This document shows, piece after piece, positions 1-12,200 of a DNA stretch of 64,000 nucleotides. This stretch comes from Antitrichia curtipendula (Eukaryota > Streptophyta > Bryopsida > Hypnales > Leucodontaceae). The position numbers and the translations under genes were made by a program. The stretch lies in NCBI GenBank assembly GCA_951230915.1, contig OX579641.1:1178001-1242000 (forward strand), in the 5' to 3' direction. Every line of letters begins with the position of its first letter. Position 1 is the first letter of the stretch. The notes under the pieces are model-generated. The model saw only the letters and a list, made by a program, of their open reading frames with translations, was not told the DNA's origin and ran no database searches.

Positions 1-115
1 AACTTACTCAAATTTTGTCCAAACTGAGCATATGAGGTGTTTTTTGACATCTAAAGATTCCGTAGATGTCAAAAAACACCTCATATGCCTAGTTTGGACA
101 AAATTTGAGTAAGTT
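1..115. repeat. Near-perfect 53-bp-arm inverted repeat (hairpin)
   Basis: Bases 1-53 and 63-115 are reverse complements with two mismatches (near 26-27), separated by a 9-base loop. The arms begin and end with AACTTACTCA / TGAGTAAGTT. The left arm starts at base 1, so the repeat may extend beyond the window. It fits a small foldback MITE or a young hairpin-RNA locus; no coding potential is seen. Confidence 0.95.
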
Positions 116-656
116 ATGCCCATTCAAAAATTCCAGTTTCCCAATCTGTGGTGCAGATCAGCGCGAACCGACCTAAATTGGGAGATAGGAAAACTCCGAA
201 TATCGTGTTACCTTAAGCTTGTTTATGATATCACGTTGCTTCTTTCCTTCCTATGCTTATTTGATTCGTAAGAAACACGTTATGTTTGTGGATAGATCAC
301 ACAAAGCGTGGTTTTATTTGGCAGAAGGACTATTTGAACGTACTGCTACTTGGAATGGATTTGGCCTTATCCTCTATGGTGTATGAACCTTTCTTAATGT
401 CGACTATTTGAAATGTGGAAACTCTTAAGCACTTGCATCCTTTTCTTGTTTCAAATTGTGCTCTGCTCACATTATGCTAATGTACCTAATATGCATAAAT
501 TTGGGTAATTGTTCTTCTGTGTCTATTATGACATGGAGTCATATGAGTTATGAAGCTGTATTCTATTTTGCAACATTCTTCTGGAATCATTGCAAAAGAT
601 GGTGAACTTCCATTATGAACTATCACGGTGAAGCAGAGTGCCTCTTAAAATGTAAC
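116..656. other. Intergenic, nothing recognised
   Basis: AT-rich sequence with no convincing open frame, RNA gene or repeat that I can identify. Confidence 0.5.
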
Positions 657-870
657 TTTGAATTGACCTTGCACTCCATAGTGGGACATTGTATAGTTTG
701 AACAACCACCATTTTATGTAACAACATTTGTATGAGTACAAGCCTTTTAGACAATTTTGAATTGACCTTGCACTCCATAGTGAGACATTGTATAGTTTGA
801 ACAATCACCATTTTATGTAACAACATTTGCATGAGTACAAACCTTTTAGACACTTTTAAATTGACCATGC
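657..870. repeat. 99-bp direct tandem repeat
   Basis: Two copies of a 99-bp unit, 657-755 and 756-854, with a few substitutions, followed by the first ~16 bases of a third. Each begins TTTGAATTGACC. The two short overlapping reading frames here are by-products of the repeat and are not genes. Confidence 0.9.
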
Positions 871-986
871 TCTTCCAAGCTAACAATCCTTTGTGTTGCC
901 ACGTGGCCTAACTTGTGTGTTTTCTCTTTGTGTTTTTTCTTAAACCCTCTTCTAACCTTCTCTTTGTTGAGTGGACCCCCCTCCGG

Positions 987-1220
987 GACGGCGAAGCTTT
1001 AACCCTGTGTGTGTTTTCGTCTTTAAAAGTTTAGTTTTTTCCCTCTTCTAAAGTCTCTCCCAGTGTGTGGACCCCCTTTGGAAACGGCGAAGCTTTGAAC
1101 TAGTGACAAAGTTGAAGTCCTAAAGCATGTGTTAAAAGTGTAGACGGCGGAGCTTTGAACCCCCGAGGTGTCAAGAAGTCCTAAAGTTGGTGTTAAAACC
1201 AACTTAACGGCGAAGCTTTG
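987..1220 (+). repeat. Four spaced copies of ACGGCGAAGCTTTGAAC
   Basis: Motif copies begin near 987, 1083, 1143 and 1206, separated by roughly 60-95 bases of less conserved sequence. Four counterparts lie in the inverted copy at 33098-33416, again spaced 50-180 bases apart. The motif is better conserved between copies than the spacers, which suggests a selected function such as a promoter or enhancer element of the LTR. Confidence 0.75.
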
Positions 1221-1554
1221 CACTTCCCCCGTGTTTAGTTCCAAAGTCTAGTTTCCAAGACCTTTGTGGAAACCTCCAGAGTTTAGCTTCCAAGATAGGT
1301 AGATTCCCTTGCATTTAGTAAAGTTTAGCTAATCCCAAAGTTTTCTTTGTTTAGTTGTTCCCCAAGTTTTAGTGTATCTAGTTGTCCCCCAAGTTTCTAG
1401 TAAGTCTAGTGTTCCCCAAGTCCTATTTCCCTCAAGTCCTATGTTCCCTAAGTCCTATTTCCCTCAAGTCCTATTTTCCCCAAGTATTTTCCTTTAGTTC
1501 ACCCAAAATCCAGTTTGCCAAAAAATCCAGTTTTTTCCCTTAAATAGTCAAGGT

Positions 1555-1725
1555 CCAGAGCCAGAACAGACCAGATCAGTCGAGAACCAAACAGACCAGA
1601 TCAGTCAACCACCAAAACAGACCAGATCAAGTCGAGAGCCAGAACAGACCAGATCAAGTCGAGAACCAAACAGACCAGATCAAGTCCAGAACCAAACAGA
1701 CTAGGTCACGTCATCAGAAATCACA
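1555..1725 (+). repeat. AGACCAGATCA tandem array
   Basis: About six imperfect copies of a 25-30 bp unit containing AACAGACCAGATCA(AG)TC, inside the LTR-like unit. The corresponding part of the inverted copy (about 32800-32950) has a different short tandem array built on CAGCGACCCCC, so this segment evolves by unit turnover. Confidence 0.85.
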
Positions 1726-2579
1726 GACCGACCCCCCAACAGCTAGCCAGCCAGCCAAGAGGCCAGGCTTGGTTCGGCAGGCAGTTGGGGCCCCAGCTCG
1801 GTCCCCATTTCTGGACTCTTTTTTTCCTGATTTTTTTGGTCTCTCTCACATTAGGACAAAACAAAGACAAGCTAAACAAAACAAAGGAGAATGGGGGGTT
1901 GACCTATTGCTAAGTAGGGATTGGGGTAGAGATTAGGGTCTAAAATCAAAAAGGGAAGGGGGAGGAAAGGATAAGTAGCACCTCCATACCTGCATCAAAC
2001 AACTCTCAACTCTCACCAAAATCACACCTACACACAATGGAGGGAGGTTAATGAGTCATAGAATTAAATAGGAGAAAGGGGAGAGAGACGATAAATAGTG
2101 CCCTAGGCTTAGCTAAATAGGTGTTAGAAGGGAAATCTCGAGAATTCATAGTGACCATTAGGAGGTAGGATTAGGATGACACGAAGACAAGGTTGTGTAA
2201 GAGAGTAGGAGGAACATTAAACCTTCTTGGGGTTTGAATCTATAGTTGTAAGACACCCATCAAAGCTTAGGTAGAATAATATTAGTGTAGAAAGAGAGAA
2301 AGGGAAAGAAAAGGAGAGAGAAGGAAAGAGGAAGGAAAGAAAGAGGTTAAATTGCACGGGTCCTAATTTTCGAAACATAAGTGGTGAAATTGGGAAAGGT
2401 CCCACCACCCAAGGGCTACCATGGAGTATGGGAATGTACGCACGAATGCGGACGAGCGTATTTTCGACACCGGAAGTGACGAGGTGAGTTCTTGAATCCA
2501 TACTTGGTGTTGTGTTTTTTCCTTTTTAGCATTGATCTCCTTAATTAGCCCTTTCCACGTGAAAAGTACACCGTGATAA

Positions 2580-3090
2580 GAAAAGATAAAAATTAGAAAT
2601 AGAAGTTAAAATTTAGAGTTAGTGTGGGAAGTAAAATTTGGAATTAAATTTTGGAGTAATTTTAGAGCTAAATTTAGAAGTAAATTTTAGAGTTAAATCT
2701 AGGAGTAAACTTTAGAGTTAAATTTAGGAGTAATTTTAGAATTAAAGTTAGGAGTAAATTTTAGAGTTAAATTTAGGAGTAATTTTAGAGTTAAATTTAG
2801 GAGTAAATTTTAGATAGAAGTTAAAATTTAGAGTTAGCGTGGGAAGTAAAACTTAGAGTTAAATTTAGGGGTAACTTTTGGAGTTAAATTCAGGGGTAAA
2901 TTTTGGAGTTCAATTTAGAAGTAAATTTTGGAGTTAAATTTAGGAGTTAAATATTAGGAGTAAATTTTAGAGTTAAATTTAGGAGTAAAACTTTGGGGTT
3001 AAATTTAGGAGTAAAAACTTTAGGGTTAAAATTAGGAGTAAAAGCCTAGAGTTAATTTAGAGGTAGAATTTAGAGCTAATTTACTCAGGA
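2580..3090 (+). repeat. TTAGAGTTAAATTTAGGAGTAAA minisatellite
   Basis: About 25 imperfect units of 16-23 bp alternating TTTAGAGTTAAA and TTTAGGAGTAA. The same array in reverse complement occupies 31540-31990 in the other LTR-like copy, and a short stretch occurs at 26240-26400 in the degraded third copy. Confidence 0.95.
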
Positions 3091-3623
3091 ATAAAAAATC
3101 CAAAGATAAACAAATCCAACCATAGAGTCAAAAATCTAGAGTTACAATTAGAAGTTAGAGACTAGAATAAAGACTAAGCTTAGGATTAGCCGTAGGGTTA
3201 AAGCTCCCGAGAGAATATAGTCTCCCGAGAGAATATAGATTTGACACTTATAGGTCAAACCTCCAAATATAGTCTTCGACACTCATGGAAGGAACGTAAA
3301 GGTTCCCCGCTCACGTAGTTAGGGACGTTAGAAATGACGCCAACTACCCAGCCAACCCTAGACATAGGATAGGTAGTTAGGGAGTTAAGAATTACCATCA
3401 CCTTTGATCATCACAGTCAGCTTGTTAGTTATCCATGCATTTCTAATAGTATTCGCTGCCATCCACAACACTTAGAAAACGTTAGCACAAAAAGATCCAT
3501 TGCTTGGAAGGCACAGTGGACCGTGCTCACAACACCCCCATATATTCAAAAGGTGGATAAAGGCATAGAACCTGGTCGGTGTTCGCCCGATTACCAAGGG
3601 TGGGTAATCTGGCGCCCACAACA

Positions 3624-4100
3624 AAGGAAGATCAACATTTGCAATTTTTTCTATAAAAATCAAATCGATGGCTTGAGGGGGGTCTATTATTTTGGGATTG
3701 AGATCAATAGTTAGAGATTTTTTGCCTAGGGATGGGTGGAGTTGCTTGCATCTATTCACTACATTGTTAATCCCCAAAGTGCCAAGGCTTCATATGTGGA
3801 TCGAAATTGATCAATTCAATTGTGAAAAATATAATTTAGGTGGAGCCATGTATTGGTCAAAAAAATAAAAAATAAGTTGAACAAAAGAAAGTCAACAAAG
3901 GATGTCCTCAACCCTACTTGTCAAAAGGCACAAGATCAAGATCGAAATTGAGTTTCTAAGTCCTTTAGAGATTAAAGCTTCAAGTCTTAACATCAAAATC
4001 TCTACTTTCATGGCTAGTCATTCCTCTTCTTCTCCCAAAAAGAGATATCAGACTCATTCACTGCTTTTGTGGACAGATACAAACCAATAATTCTAAACAT
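3624..4100. other. Intergenic, nothing recognised
   Basis: Sequence after the LTR-like unit. Short open frames exist but none resembles a known protein or is supported by splice signals. Confidence 0.4.
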
Positions 4101-4108
4101 GACCAATT

Positions 4109-4464
4109 CAGGGTTGTCCGTGTCACGTCATGTCTGAACGGACGTGACGTCAGGATGTGATGTGACGTTTTGCTCGAACGACGTCATGACGAAATATTTT
4201 AAAAATTTGAAGGAATTTTACAAAATTCTTTACATAGAAGGTTGTACATTAGACTAATATGTTCAATAGTAGTAGTACAATTGATATTCCATTTATATTT
4301 GTAAAAAAAAATGAAACTAAAGTTCAAAATTTTCTGAAATTTTAGGGTTAGGGTTAGGGATGTCACTTTAGGGTTAGGATGTCAGGATTTGTGACGCGTC
4401 ACGACGGACGTGACGTGACATCACGACGCAAAATGCCCACGTCACGTCTGGATAGACAACCCTG
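4109..4464. mobile_element. Non-autonomous hAT-type MITE with 8-bp TSD
   Basis: The element begins CAGGGTTGTC and ends GACAACCCTG. The ends are inverted repeats, extended by imperfect GTGACGTCA-rich subterminal repeats on both sides. It is flanked by perfect 8-bp direct duplications GACCAATT (4101-4108 and 4465-4472). CAGGG termini plus 8-bp duplications are the hallmark of the hAT superfamily. The interior (356 bp total) encodes nothing and includes a short TTAGGGTTAGGG tract. The perfect duplication suggests a fairly recent insertion. Confidence 0.93.
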
Positions 4465-4472
4465 GACCAATT

Positions 4473-5305
4473 AGAGTTTAAGATTTTGGGATGAATCAAA
4501 TTTACAACTATGAAACAACAAATGTTAGGTAACAAGGTTGGCTTAGAATGGACAAACATCTTTTGTTATTAGCTTTGAAGTTTGATCATCCATCACATAG
4601 GAAAGAATCATTCATTTGTAATGTATATTAGGGGCAAGAGTCCCGTATTTGTACACCTAATTGCGTATGAATGCGCAATTGGACATTGTTTCTACAATCC
4701 TACTATGAAATTGTCTAATTTTTTTATTAGATCTTTTGAAAAGTCAAAAGGATATTTTAGGTTCTATTCATATGCTTTTTGTAAATACCATATATATGAA
4801 TAAAAATTTAAAATTTAAAAGTGCTAAAATTAGACATGTCCCAATTCGATACCAATTTCTCATGAATAGAAGCAATACATTTAGATAAGAATACGTAGGA
4901 TTCAATTACACAATATGATCTTGATTAGGTGCAAATACCTTATGCTTGATAGTGTAAATTTGTTGCATGATGAGGTCAATATTGCATACCACGGTGATGA
5001 AATAATTATTATGTAAAGAAGGTATTAATTAATTATGTACAAAACTAACATCAATGTAGTTTAATTTATAATGGTGTTGGCTCCCCTATTTCTAAGAATT
5101 AAGTCAAATAGATTATTTTTTTCATATAGTTGGTTGTTGCCATCAATTTTGACAAATGATAACCAAATCTAACTTGCTCTAACATTTAATTCCCAAAGTA
5201 CCAAAGTACCCTTGGGGGACACTTGGGATTTTGGATAGGTTCGTGTGACTTCAAATTTGACTTGATTTTTTTAGATTCTTTTTATATTAGAAAATCATAT
5301 TATCT

Positions 5306-5308
<3 letters not shown>
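4473..5308. other. AT-rich intergenic, nothing recognised
   Basis: No supported gene or repeat structure seen. Confidence 0.4.

Positions 5309-5398
<90 letters not shown>
5309..5398. repeat. (TA)n microsatellite followed by poly(T)
   Basis: About 31 TA dinucleotides (5309-5370) directly followed by 28 T residues (5371-5398). A pure tract of this kind is likely to be length-variable. Confidence 0.99.
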
Positions 5399-6789
5399 CA
5401 ATTGGTGCCCAGGAGCAAAAGTTATGCCACCCTAAGTCCAAAAAGCAGTTTGCCAGGCAGAACAAAAAAAATATAAAAATTAATTTTTTTTTTAATTTTT
5501 TAATTTTTTCTCAAAGATCATGTTTTTGTCTACATCTGAAGCTTTGATTCATTCTATTTGGACTAATAATGAGAAAGTTATGGACAATCTAAGCATCTTC
5601 CTGAAAAAAACAACTTATAGAATTCATTTTTGAATGCAATTTTCAAAAAAATTCAAATTTTTTTTTATAAGGTTAGGTTTGTTTGCAAGAATAAATCCAC
5701 TATTGAAATTATGGGTTTTTAATTCCATCTAAGAGATATTAACGATTTAGTGTTTTGCTCAATTTTGGACCTACTTCTACTTAACAATTTTTTTATATGT
5801 GAAAATCAATGTTTGACATTCTGAATTCTTTTCTCTGACTCCCAACTCAAATGTTCAACATAATTTTTCTTAACTTTATAGTGTACTGTGCAAAAAAATC
5901 CATAAATGGCCGTCAAAGTCATCTGAAATTGCAGGCCACAGTTCAAAAAAACTTTTTTTTCCAACTTTGAATGCTAATATCTTCCAATCGGTATGGTCAA
6001 ACTTCTTGAAATTTTTATCATATGATTTGAGATAAGTGAAGTACAAGATCCTATGGTTAGATTCTAAAATAATATTCTTTTTGGTTTCTTGAGTGATTGC
6101 AGTAGAAATGGCAGTTTTCAGTGGTTCCGGAGCCAGAAAATGCTTTGGTATTTGAGAGGTTAATTTCCTTCTAGAGTGATCATTTTGTTAGTCATAAGGG
6201 TTTTTGTTTGGGCCCATCAAGTCAAAAGAGAATACTTAGGCTACAAATGCCAAAATCAATTAAATTGCAAAAATTTTAGACCAAAGTTTATATAATCATT
6301 ACAACAAATCTACTAGTTTATGAGAGTCAACATTCACTAGGTGGATTATGAATGTTTTCAAGAGCTTATTGTAGGAGCTATATGAAAGGGATGACTTCAA
6401 GTACATTCAAGTATGTTTTAAAAGCAAGTTCTATCTATTCTTCAATGATGTGACAAGCTTGATCAGTTAGTGCATCATGATTTTGTACAAGTTTCTAAAT
6501 TTGTTTATGTAAGGATGGATTAAGAAAGAAAACTTGCAAAGTGTAGATAGAAAGCAAACTTATGATTCTTGTCAAGCTATAATTATTTTGCTGAAACCAC
6601 ATTCTCCCCCCCTACTAGGCTCTCTTAAAAAACTAACCTTGGAAAGATGTTGAGGCTAAAAATTGTCCGATGGATGACTTTCAAGATTTAACCCCAAAAG
6701 TCGTGAGGTATGATTCATGCCATTTTCCACCTTAGGGCAGGCCCTTTTTGGTTCAATATTTGATAGTTTTTCTATGAAACTTTTACTAA
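5399..6789. other. AT-rich intergenic, nothing recognised
   Basis: Many A/T homopolymers and no long open frame. Some phrases resemble the AT-rich repeat seen at 25.3-26.2 kb and 59.6-60.1 kb, but too weakly to assign. Confidence 0.35.
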
Positions 6790-7310
6790 AGTTGTGCTTC
6801 ACTACAAGCTTGATGTCTAGAAAATTTTACAACAATTCAAGTCGTGGTTAAAAAGTTATGCCTCAAAAGGGAATTTTCAAAAGAAGGGCAATTTGGGCAA
6901 CTATAATAGACAAGTCCAATTGGATTAAATTTTTTTTATCTATACTTGCAATAAAATCTTTAACATAATTCCAAAAGTTGAAAGGCATACAAGCACATGG
7001 TTTAGATTTACAAGCCTTTGAAATTGGGCTTTTAAAGTTTTGAGCATTGCTCAAAGAAGGAAAACTTATTTCCAAAGCTTATAAGTCAAAGCCATGTGCT
7101 TGTATCCCTTTCAACTTTTTTTAAAAGCTTATTGAGTCAAGTGTGCATAAATTTTCTTAACCAATTGGATCTATATATCATAACTGCTCCAATTGCCCCT
7201 ACTTTAAAAAAATGACTTTTTGAAGAAAGCTATAATTTTTTTACCACAATTTTAATTGTTGTAAAATTTTCTAAGCGTCAAGCTAGTAGTAAAGCATACC
7301 TCAAGTAAAA
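6790..7310. repeat. Large imperfect inverted repeat (foldback)
   Basis: The left arm (about 6795-7018) and right arm (about 7075-7305) are reverse complements at moderate identity. Shared blocks include TAGAAAATTTTACAACAATT (left) against its complement near 7250-7275, and the ACAAGCACATGG block close to the centre. The short minus-strand frame inside is part of the repeat. This is probably an old foldback element or MITE. Confidence 0.75.
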
Positions 7311-9228
7311 ATTTCAGATAGGTTTCACTTTAACCAACTAATCGATGAAATAGTAGAATCTCTAATTATTAGCCTACAAGTTTTCCTTTATCAAGATGGG
7401 CCAACAAAAGAATCTACAGCCACCAGATTGTGATCTAAAGTTGGAAACATGCCAAAAAGTCAGAAAGTAAAATCCATTCGCCAAGATTCCCTAACTGCTG
7501 ATAAATCAATGGAGGTGTATTTTACCTTCCATATCAAAATGTGCAAGATGGAGACATGAACTTGCACACCTTTTGGGAGCCCTATGAGAGGTTCTCCAAG
7601 AAGTTTTGAAATTTTTTTGAGTTGAAGAGATATCCTTTCCGAACGGTCAACCGCTTAAAACCATGATGGGAATAAAATAAATATTGCATCGAGAAAGGCC
7701 TACCCAAAAGTAGAAAATGACATGAAATCATACTTTTGGGCTATAGAGGTTAGTGTAGAATGGAAGACATGCACTTTTTGGTTCAAAAATTGGATCATTT
7801 CTAGTAAAGCACCTTGCTAATTGATTTTGTCTTTATAGGATTAAAGACACTTTGGTTACAAGAAGACATTCACTCCAAAGTAGAAGCACCTATAATCAAC
7901 ACTTTAAGCAATTCCACAAACTTTGAAATGGAATCAACACATGCAACTAAATTTAGCACAGTAGCAAATGAAAATCATAAATTTAAAAAAAGTTGATAAT
8001 TTTCCAAATATATATGAATATGCTATGAATTTGTAAAATTCAAATACATGCAATAGTTGTAACCAATTTTTGCATTTGTATATGCAAGATGTGCATTTTA
8101 GACTTACATATTTTCAAGAGTGGTTCAAGAGTGGTTTAAAGTACAATATCATAGATGGGTGCTTCTGCCTTCACACATGTAGAAAACATTAACGTATGAC
8201 AATCCAACCCAAAATTTCCATTCCAACATAACTTTAGGATCTATTTTTTTCAAAATTCTTCAACAAAGCTTATAATACAATTAATTGTAAAGAAATGCAC
8301 CCCACCCCCGACCCCCTTTACATGGTACATCTTTCAATACTTATTCCAAAATGCATTCAAGTACTTTACTTGAATGTTTTTAGGAATAACAAGGCATGTT
8401 GCATGCAATCTAATCACTTTAATCACTTCAAGTTGACTTCTTCCGAAATGAACATAATTAGGTTCCACCTTTGCAAAAAGAAGGAATCAAACACAAATTT
8501 GCACCACTTCATGTGTTCATCAAAGCTACAGAATACACTTTCTCAAATTCTCATCTGCCAGTCCTTTTTTTTCCCCACATTTTCCTCTTAACTATTCTCC
8601 TACTCTGAAGTCCCTATCATAAACTAAGAGGAAAAAAATCATGGACAATCACAAGAATGTGCAATGAGCAATCTAAACTAATGCCAAAAAAGTAGGCATT
8701 CTTGAAATATGGCAGTCTCCATGCCTTCAATCTCCTCATTTCTCTGACAACATAATCGACAGCCTTGTCCAAGTAACTCATCAACACCGTCTTTCTGAGC
8801 CTGCTATTACCGAAGCTTCAGGCTGCTATGCTTGTCCGTAAAAGTCCAGTAAAACTCAGGTGTATGTTCTCGAATGGTTTCCAACTCTAAACCTGGAGTT
8901 TTTCTACTACCTCCACAAGTACGAGGTCAACTACAGATCACTCAAAGGTACAAAAATCGAACTGGACTTTACGCACAACATTCTAGAGCAGTGCTGACCA
9001 CTCAACTTTTCACTATAGCTACATTGTGGTTGCATGACTATACCTATCTACAATAGTTGGCCAAGTACCAACCCTTACGTTCTTGAATTCAAGATGTGTG
9101 AGAGGATCTTTGCAAAAGAAGAAGATGGACAAGGATCAGCGCATCATCGATACGCAGTGTCTCCTTGAATTAGTAAAAGAGCACAAGGCATAAGCAGCTC
9201 CTTAGTTTCAAGAATAGGATACAAAGAC
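7311..9228. other. AT-rich intergenic, downstream of COQ5-like gene
   Basis: No gene that I can support. The small frames at 7814-7996 and 8295-8591 lack codon-like composition or recognisable motifs. Confidence 0.35.
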
Positions 9229-12200
9229 CTACAACTTGAAACCAGAATGAATAGCAACCACTCCACCCACTAATTTCTTATATTCCACTTCTGTGAAACC
9301 TGCGGCAGCAATCATGGACCCGAATTGTTTCTGCACCGACGAAAATACCTTCGAGTTAATCATTAAACTCCACGTTTAGGGTCGGAAACCATCAAAGAAC
9401 ACACACTTGAATTCAAAGTACAAACATAGAAACGTAAAGCTTCTGTAAGGGACAGCTTCATCACATGCCAGAGTGAATCAGCTACTTCCTCAAAATATGT
9501 TATGCTGTCCAAGTTCAAGCAGCATGTGTTCGAAATAATCACTCTTTTGTAGGTACTCAGCATTCAATTCAATTTGATATTGAATTGTTGAACAATCATC
9601 CAAGCTCGATTACTTGCCTATGATGATGTACACTACGACCAACAATCACAGGCTTCTAGGAACACTGATTAGAATAAGATGAATGTTTTGGACGCTTCAT
9701 ATCTTTGAAAATCAATTCAAAAGATCAAAATCAAAACCAAACCTGGTTCGGAAACTTGCGAACACTCTCCACCAGGTATTGATACGACGCTCGGTCACCT
9801 GAAACCACTTCACCCATCCTCGCAATGACATTAAAAGAGTAGGCATCGTACTTGCAACTCCATTGTGATCCAGGAATAGAAGTTTGTAATCATGTTTCTA
9901 CAGATCTGCTTAAGAGTAATGAAGCAAAGGGACAGAGGAGATGGCAAGTAATTCGGTCACTTACATTTCCTTAAATCCAGTTGTCGATACATGGCTCAAT
10001 TCAAGGCACAAAAACCACCCACCTCGTCTTAGTACTCTCTGCGATCAGATAATAAGTGAGTCATATCCCCAAAAGGACCAAAGATCAATCGAATAAGACG
10101 ACCAACTTGATTGATCATATTATGGAAAAAATAGAACTCGGATAGGGTCAACTTTTATATCCTTGAGAATCAGCGCAGAACAAGCATGTGTTGGTCAAAT
10201 AATCAATAAAATTGGCGGGGGGAGGCACATGATCCTACTCAAAACTACTAAAAGAAAACAGAGGCCCATCTTTAGTGGCTACAATTCCATGGACAGCGCA
10301 TGTATCCAATAATATGGAAGTAATCAGGGTGTGCGGTTCAAAGCACATGCCTGTAGGCCTCTTTCAGAACCCGATCGATGTGGGTTACATTGCGAATGCC
10401 AAAGGCAATAGTGTAGCCATCCACGCTGTCGTCTCTCAAGGTCAGTGCTTCTGCATCTCCTTCCATCCTGACTAAACAGGCGGCATTCCCAAGTCCTGTA
10501 AATCCTCACATATGGAAACATCGAAGGTGAGATTGGGACATTGAACTCAAAAACATCAGGTGCACCAAACTCGTCAAAAATGCAACGCGCACCTGCATAT
10601 TATGACAAAAAATTGGGTTGCATATTTTGAACAGAGTTGATAGCAAGTATGATAAAAATACAGCTCGCTAATTCATCACTTCCGAGTCTCGAGATGAGCA
10701 AACACGATGTGATAGGATTTGATGATTCTGTCCAAACGCATTCAGACTCATGGACTTGAACGACGACTTCCCTTGCATAATACAAACCAAGGAGAGGCAG
10801 ATTGCAAGCTTATGAGAATGACGTAAAGATCACCTCTCCCCTTGGCTCGTTTTTTCTCAACCTCAAGCACATTGGGGTTGATATGACAAACATAAACTCG
10901 TGTTGGATCTTCTTCATCAGCATCGGATAACGTATCGCCATGGACTCGTTGCTCTGCCTTCTGAATTGCATCCACAACACGGAACGCAACATCTCCTGCA
11001 CGCAGATTCCCAGTCTAACGTCATGGTAGTTTAAATACTCCCGAGCACTGACACTACAGAAACCTAAGCAGACACCTCCAATTTCGTTCAAAACATTAAA
11101 AAAATTTGGAGAAGCAAAATCATTGAAGGCATACAAAGCTTCAGGTACAGAGGCATCAAAATCAAAACTCTGCAAACTCGGAAAGAGAAGATGTTGCAAA
11201 TGGAATGACCAGGTACTAGTAGAAACCAATGCTAAATGGACTCAACCTATCAAGGTGTCCCGAAATGGCACCAGGACAACATGTACCTGTACCCCCAGCC
11301 ACATCCAGATGTTGCATGCCTGGAAACGGAGACAACTTAGACACCAGCTTGCATATCACAAGACCTACAAGACCTAAGCGTTAACCACTAAATGCTCAGG
11401 AGTTCCTGTGAGCATTTCGTTCAAAAAATTGAAATTTTGTTCCACATGATGACAATTCAGTCAACTCATAGAACTGGGTCCGGTATCCAAATTTTGATAT
11501 TTCGTCTACTCGAGAAGTCCCATCACAAATATGAATAAAATCAAGCGAGCGTTTAAAAATGCAACTTTCTCAACGTTAACAGAATTGGGCCTGTCTATAA
11601 ATCCATTAGATTTTGTCCATGTGGGACGAGATTTCATTCTAAGTGAGTCCGTTGCATGTTGCAATGTACAAAATTCAATACAATCTAATCTTAGATTCAT
11701 CTTGTCAAGAAAAATTAAACATAAGTTGAACTTCATTTCTAACGTCCTCTTTGAAAGCAACGGAAAATGCCAATAATCAAGGCAACTGACAAAATCAACA
11801 TTTTGGTATGCCAGTAGTCTATGGATTTAAAAAAGAGATTCTGTAAAAAATCGGGGTGAAAATGCCCATAAAAAATCACGTTGTCACGCTAAACTATCAA
11901 AGCGAAAAAGTAACCCGAGATAATTCTCACATAAGCTCCTACTTGTCACATACCGTATTCGCAAAACTTGCCCAAAACGTACAGCCTATGTACACGAGAC
12001 TCCGTAAAGGAGAGCCTGGGTCGATTTTAAGTACACGTAGAAATTTTTTAGCACTTCGAAAATTCATGGTTTATTCATACGGAATCCAAAATATGCATTC
12101 TAAGAGAATCTAGAATCCCCTTCCATCTATCATTAAGATTAAGCAAAGACAGCTTTTCCAAAGTGGAGCAAGACAAACCGACGCACCTGTCTTTCCAGAG

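Larger units (their letters stand above)
894..3623 (+). mobile_element. Long LTR-like unit, copy L (solo or truncated)
   Basis: This 2.7-kb block is closely matched in reverse orientation at 30970-33524 and partly at 24845-26400. The shared left end is TGTTGCC (894) and the shared right end is GGGTAATC followed by GCGCC and CACAACA (to 3623), so the unit runs TGTTG...CAACA, as an LTR does. It has no coding capacity. Inside are four copies of an ACGGCGAAGCTTT motif, a pyrimidine/purine-rich stretch, a GACCAGATCA tandem array and a long TTTAGGAGTAAA-type minisatellite. I found no target-site duplication. An alternative is that the LTR ends at GGGTAATC and the following TGGCGCCCAC is a primer-binding site, but all three copies share that segment. 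Confidence 0.6.

Noticed and set aside
613..886. Short minus-strand frames with repeated peptides
   Set aside because: Generated by the 99-bp tandem repeat.
5223..5435. 70-codon frame rich in Ile-Tyr and Phe
   Set aside because: It is only the (TA)n and poly(T) tract translated.
10810..11229. 139-codon minus-strand frame in the COQ5-like locus
   Set aside because: Runs across an intron; the true exon 4 (10995-10834) is read in a different frame, supported by motifs and splice phase.
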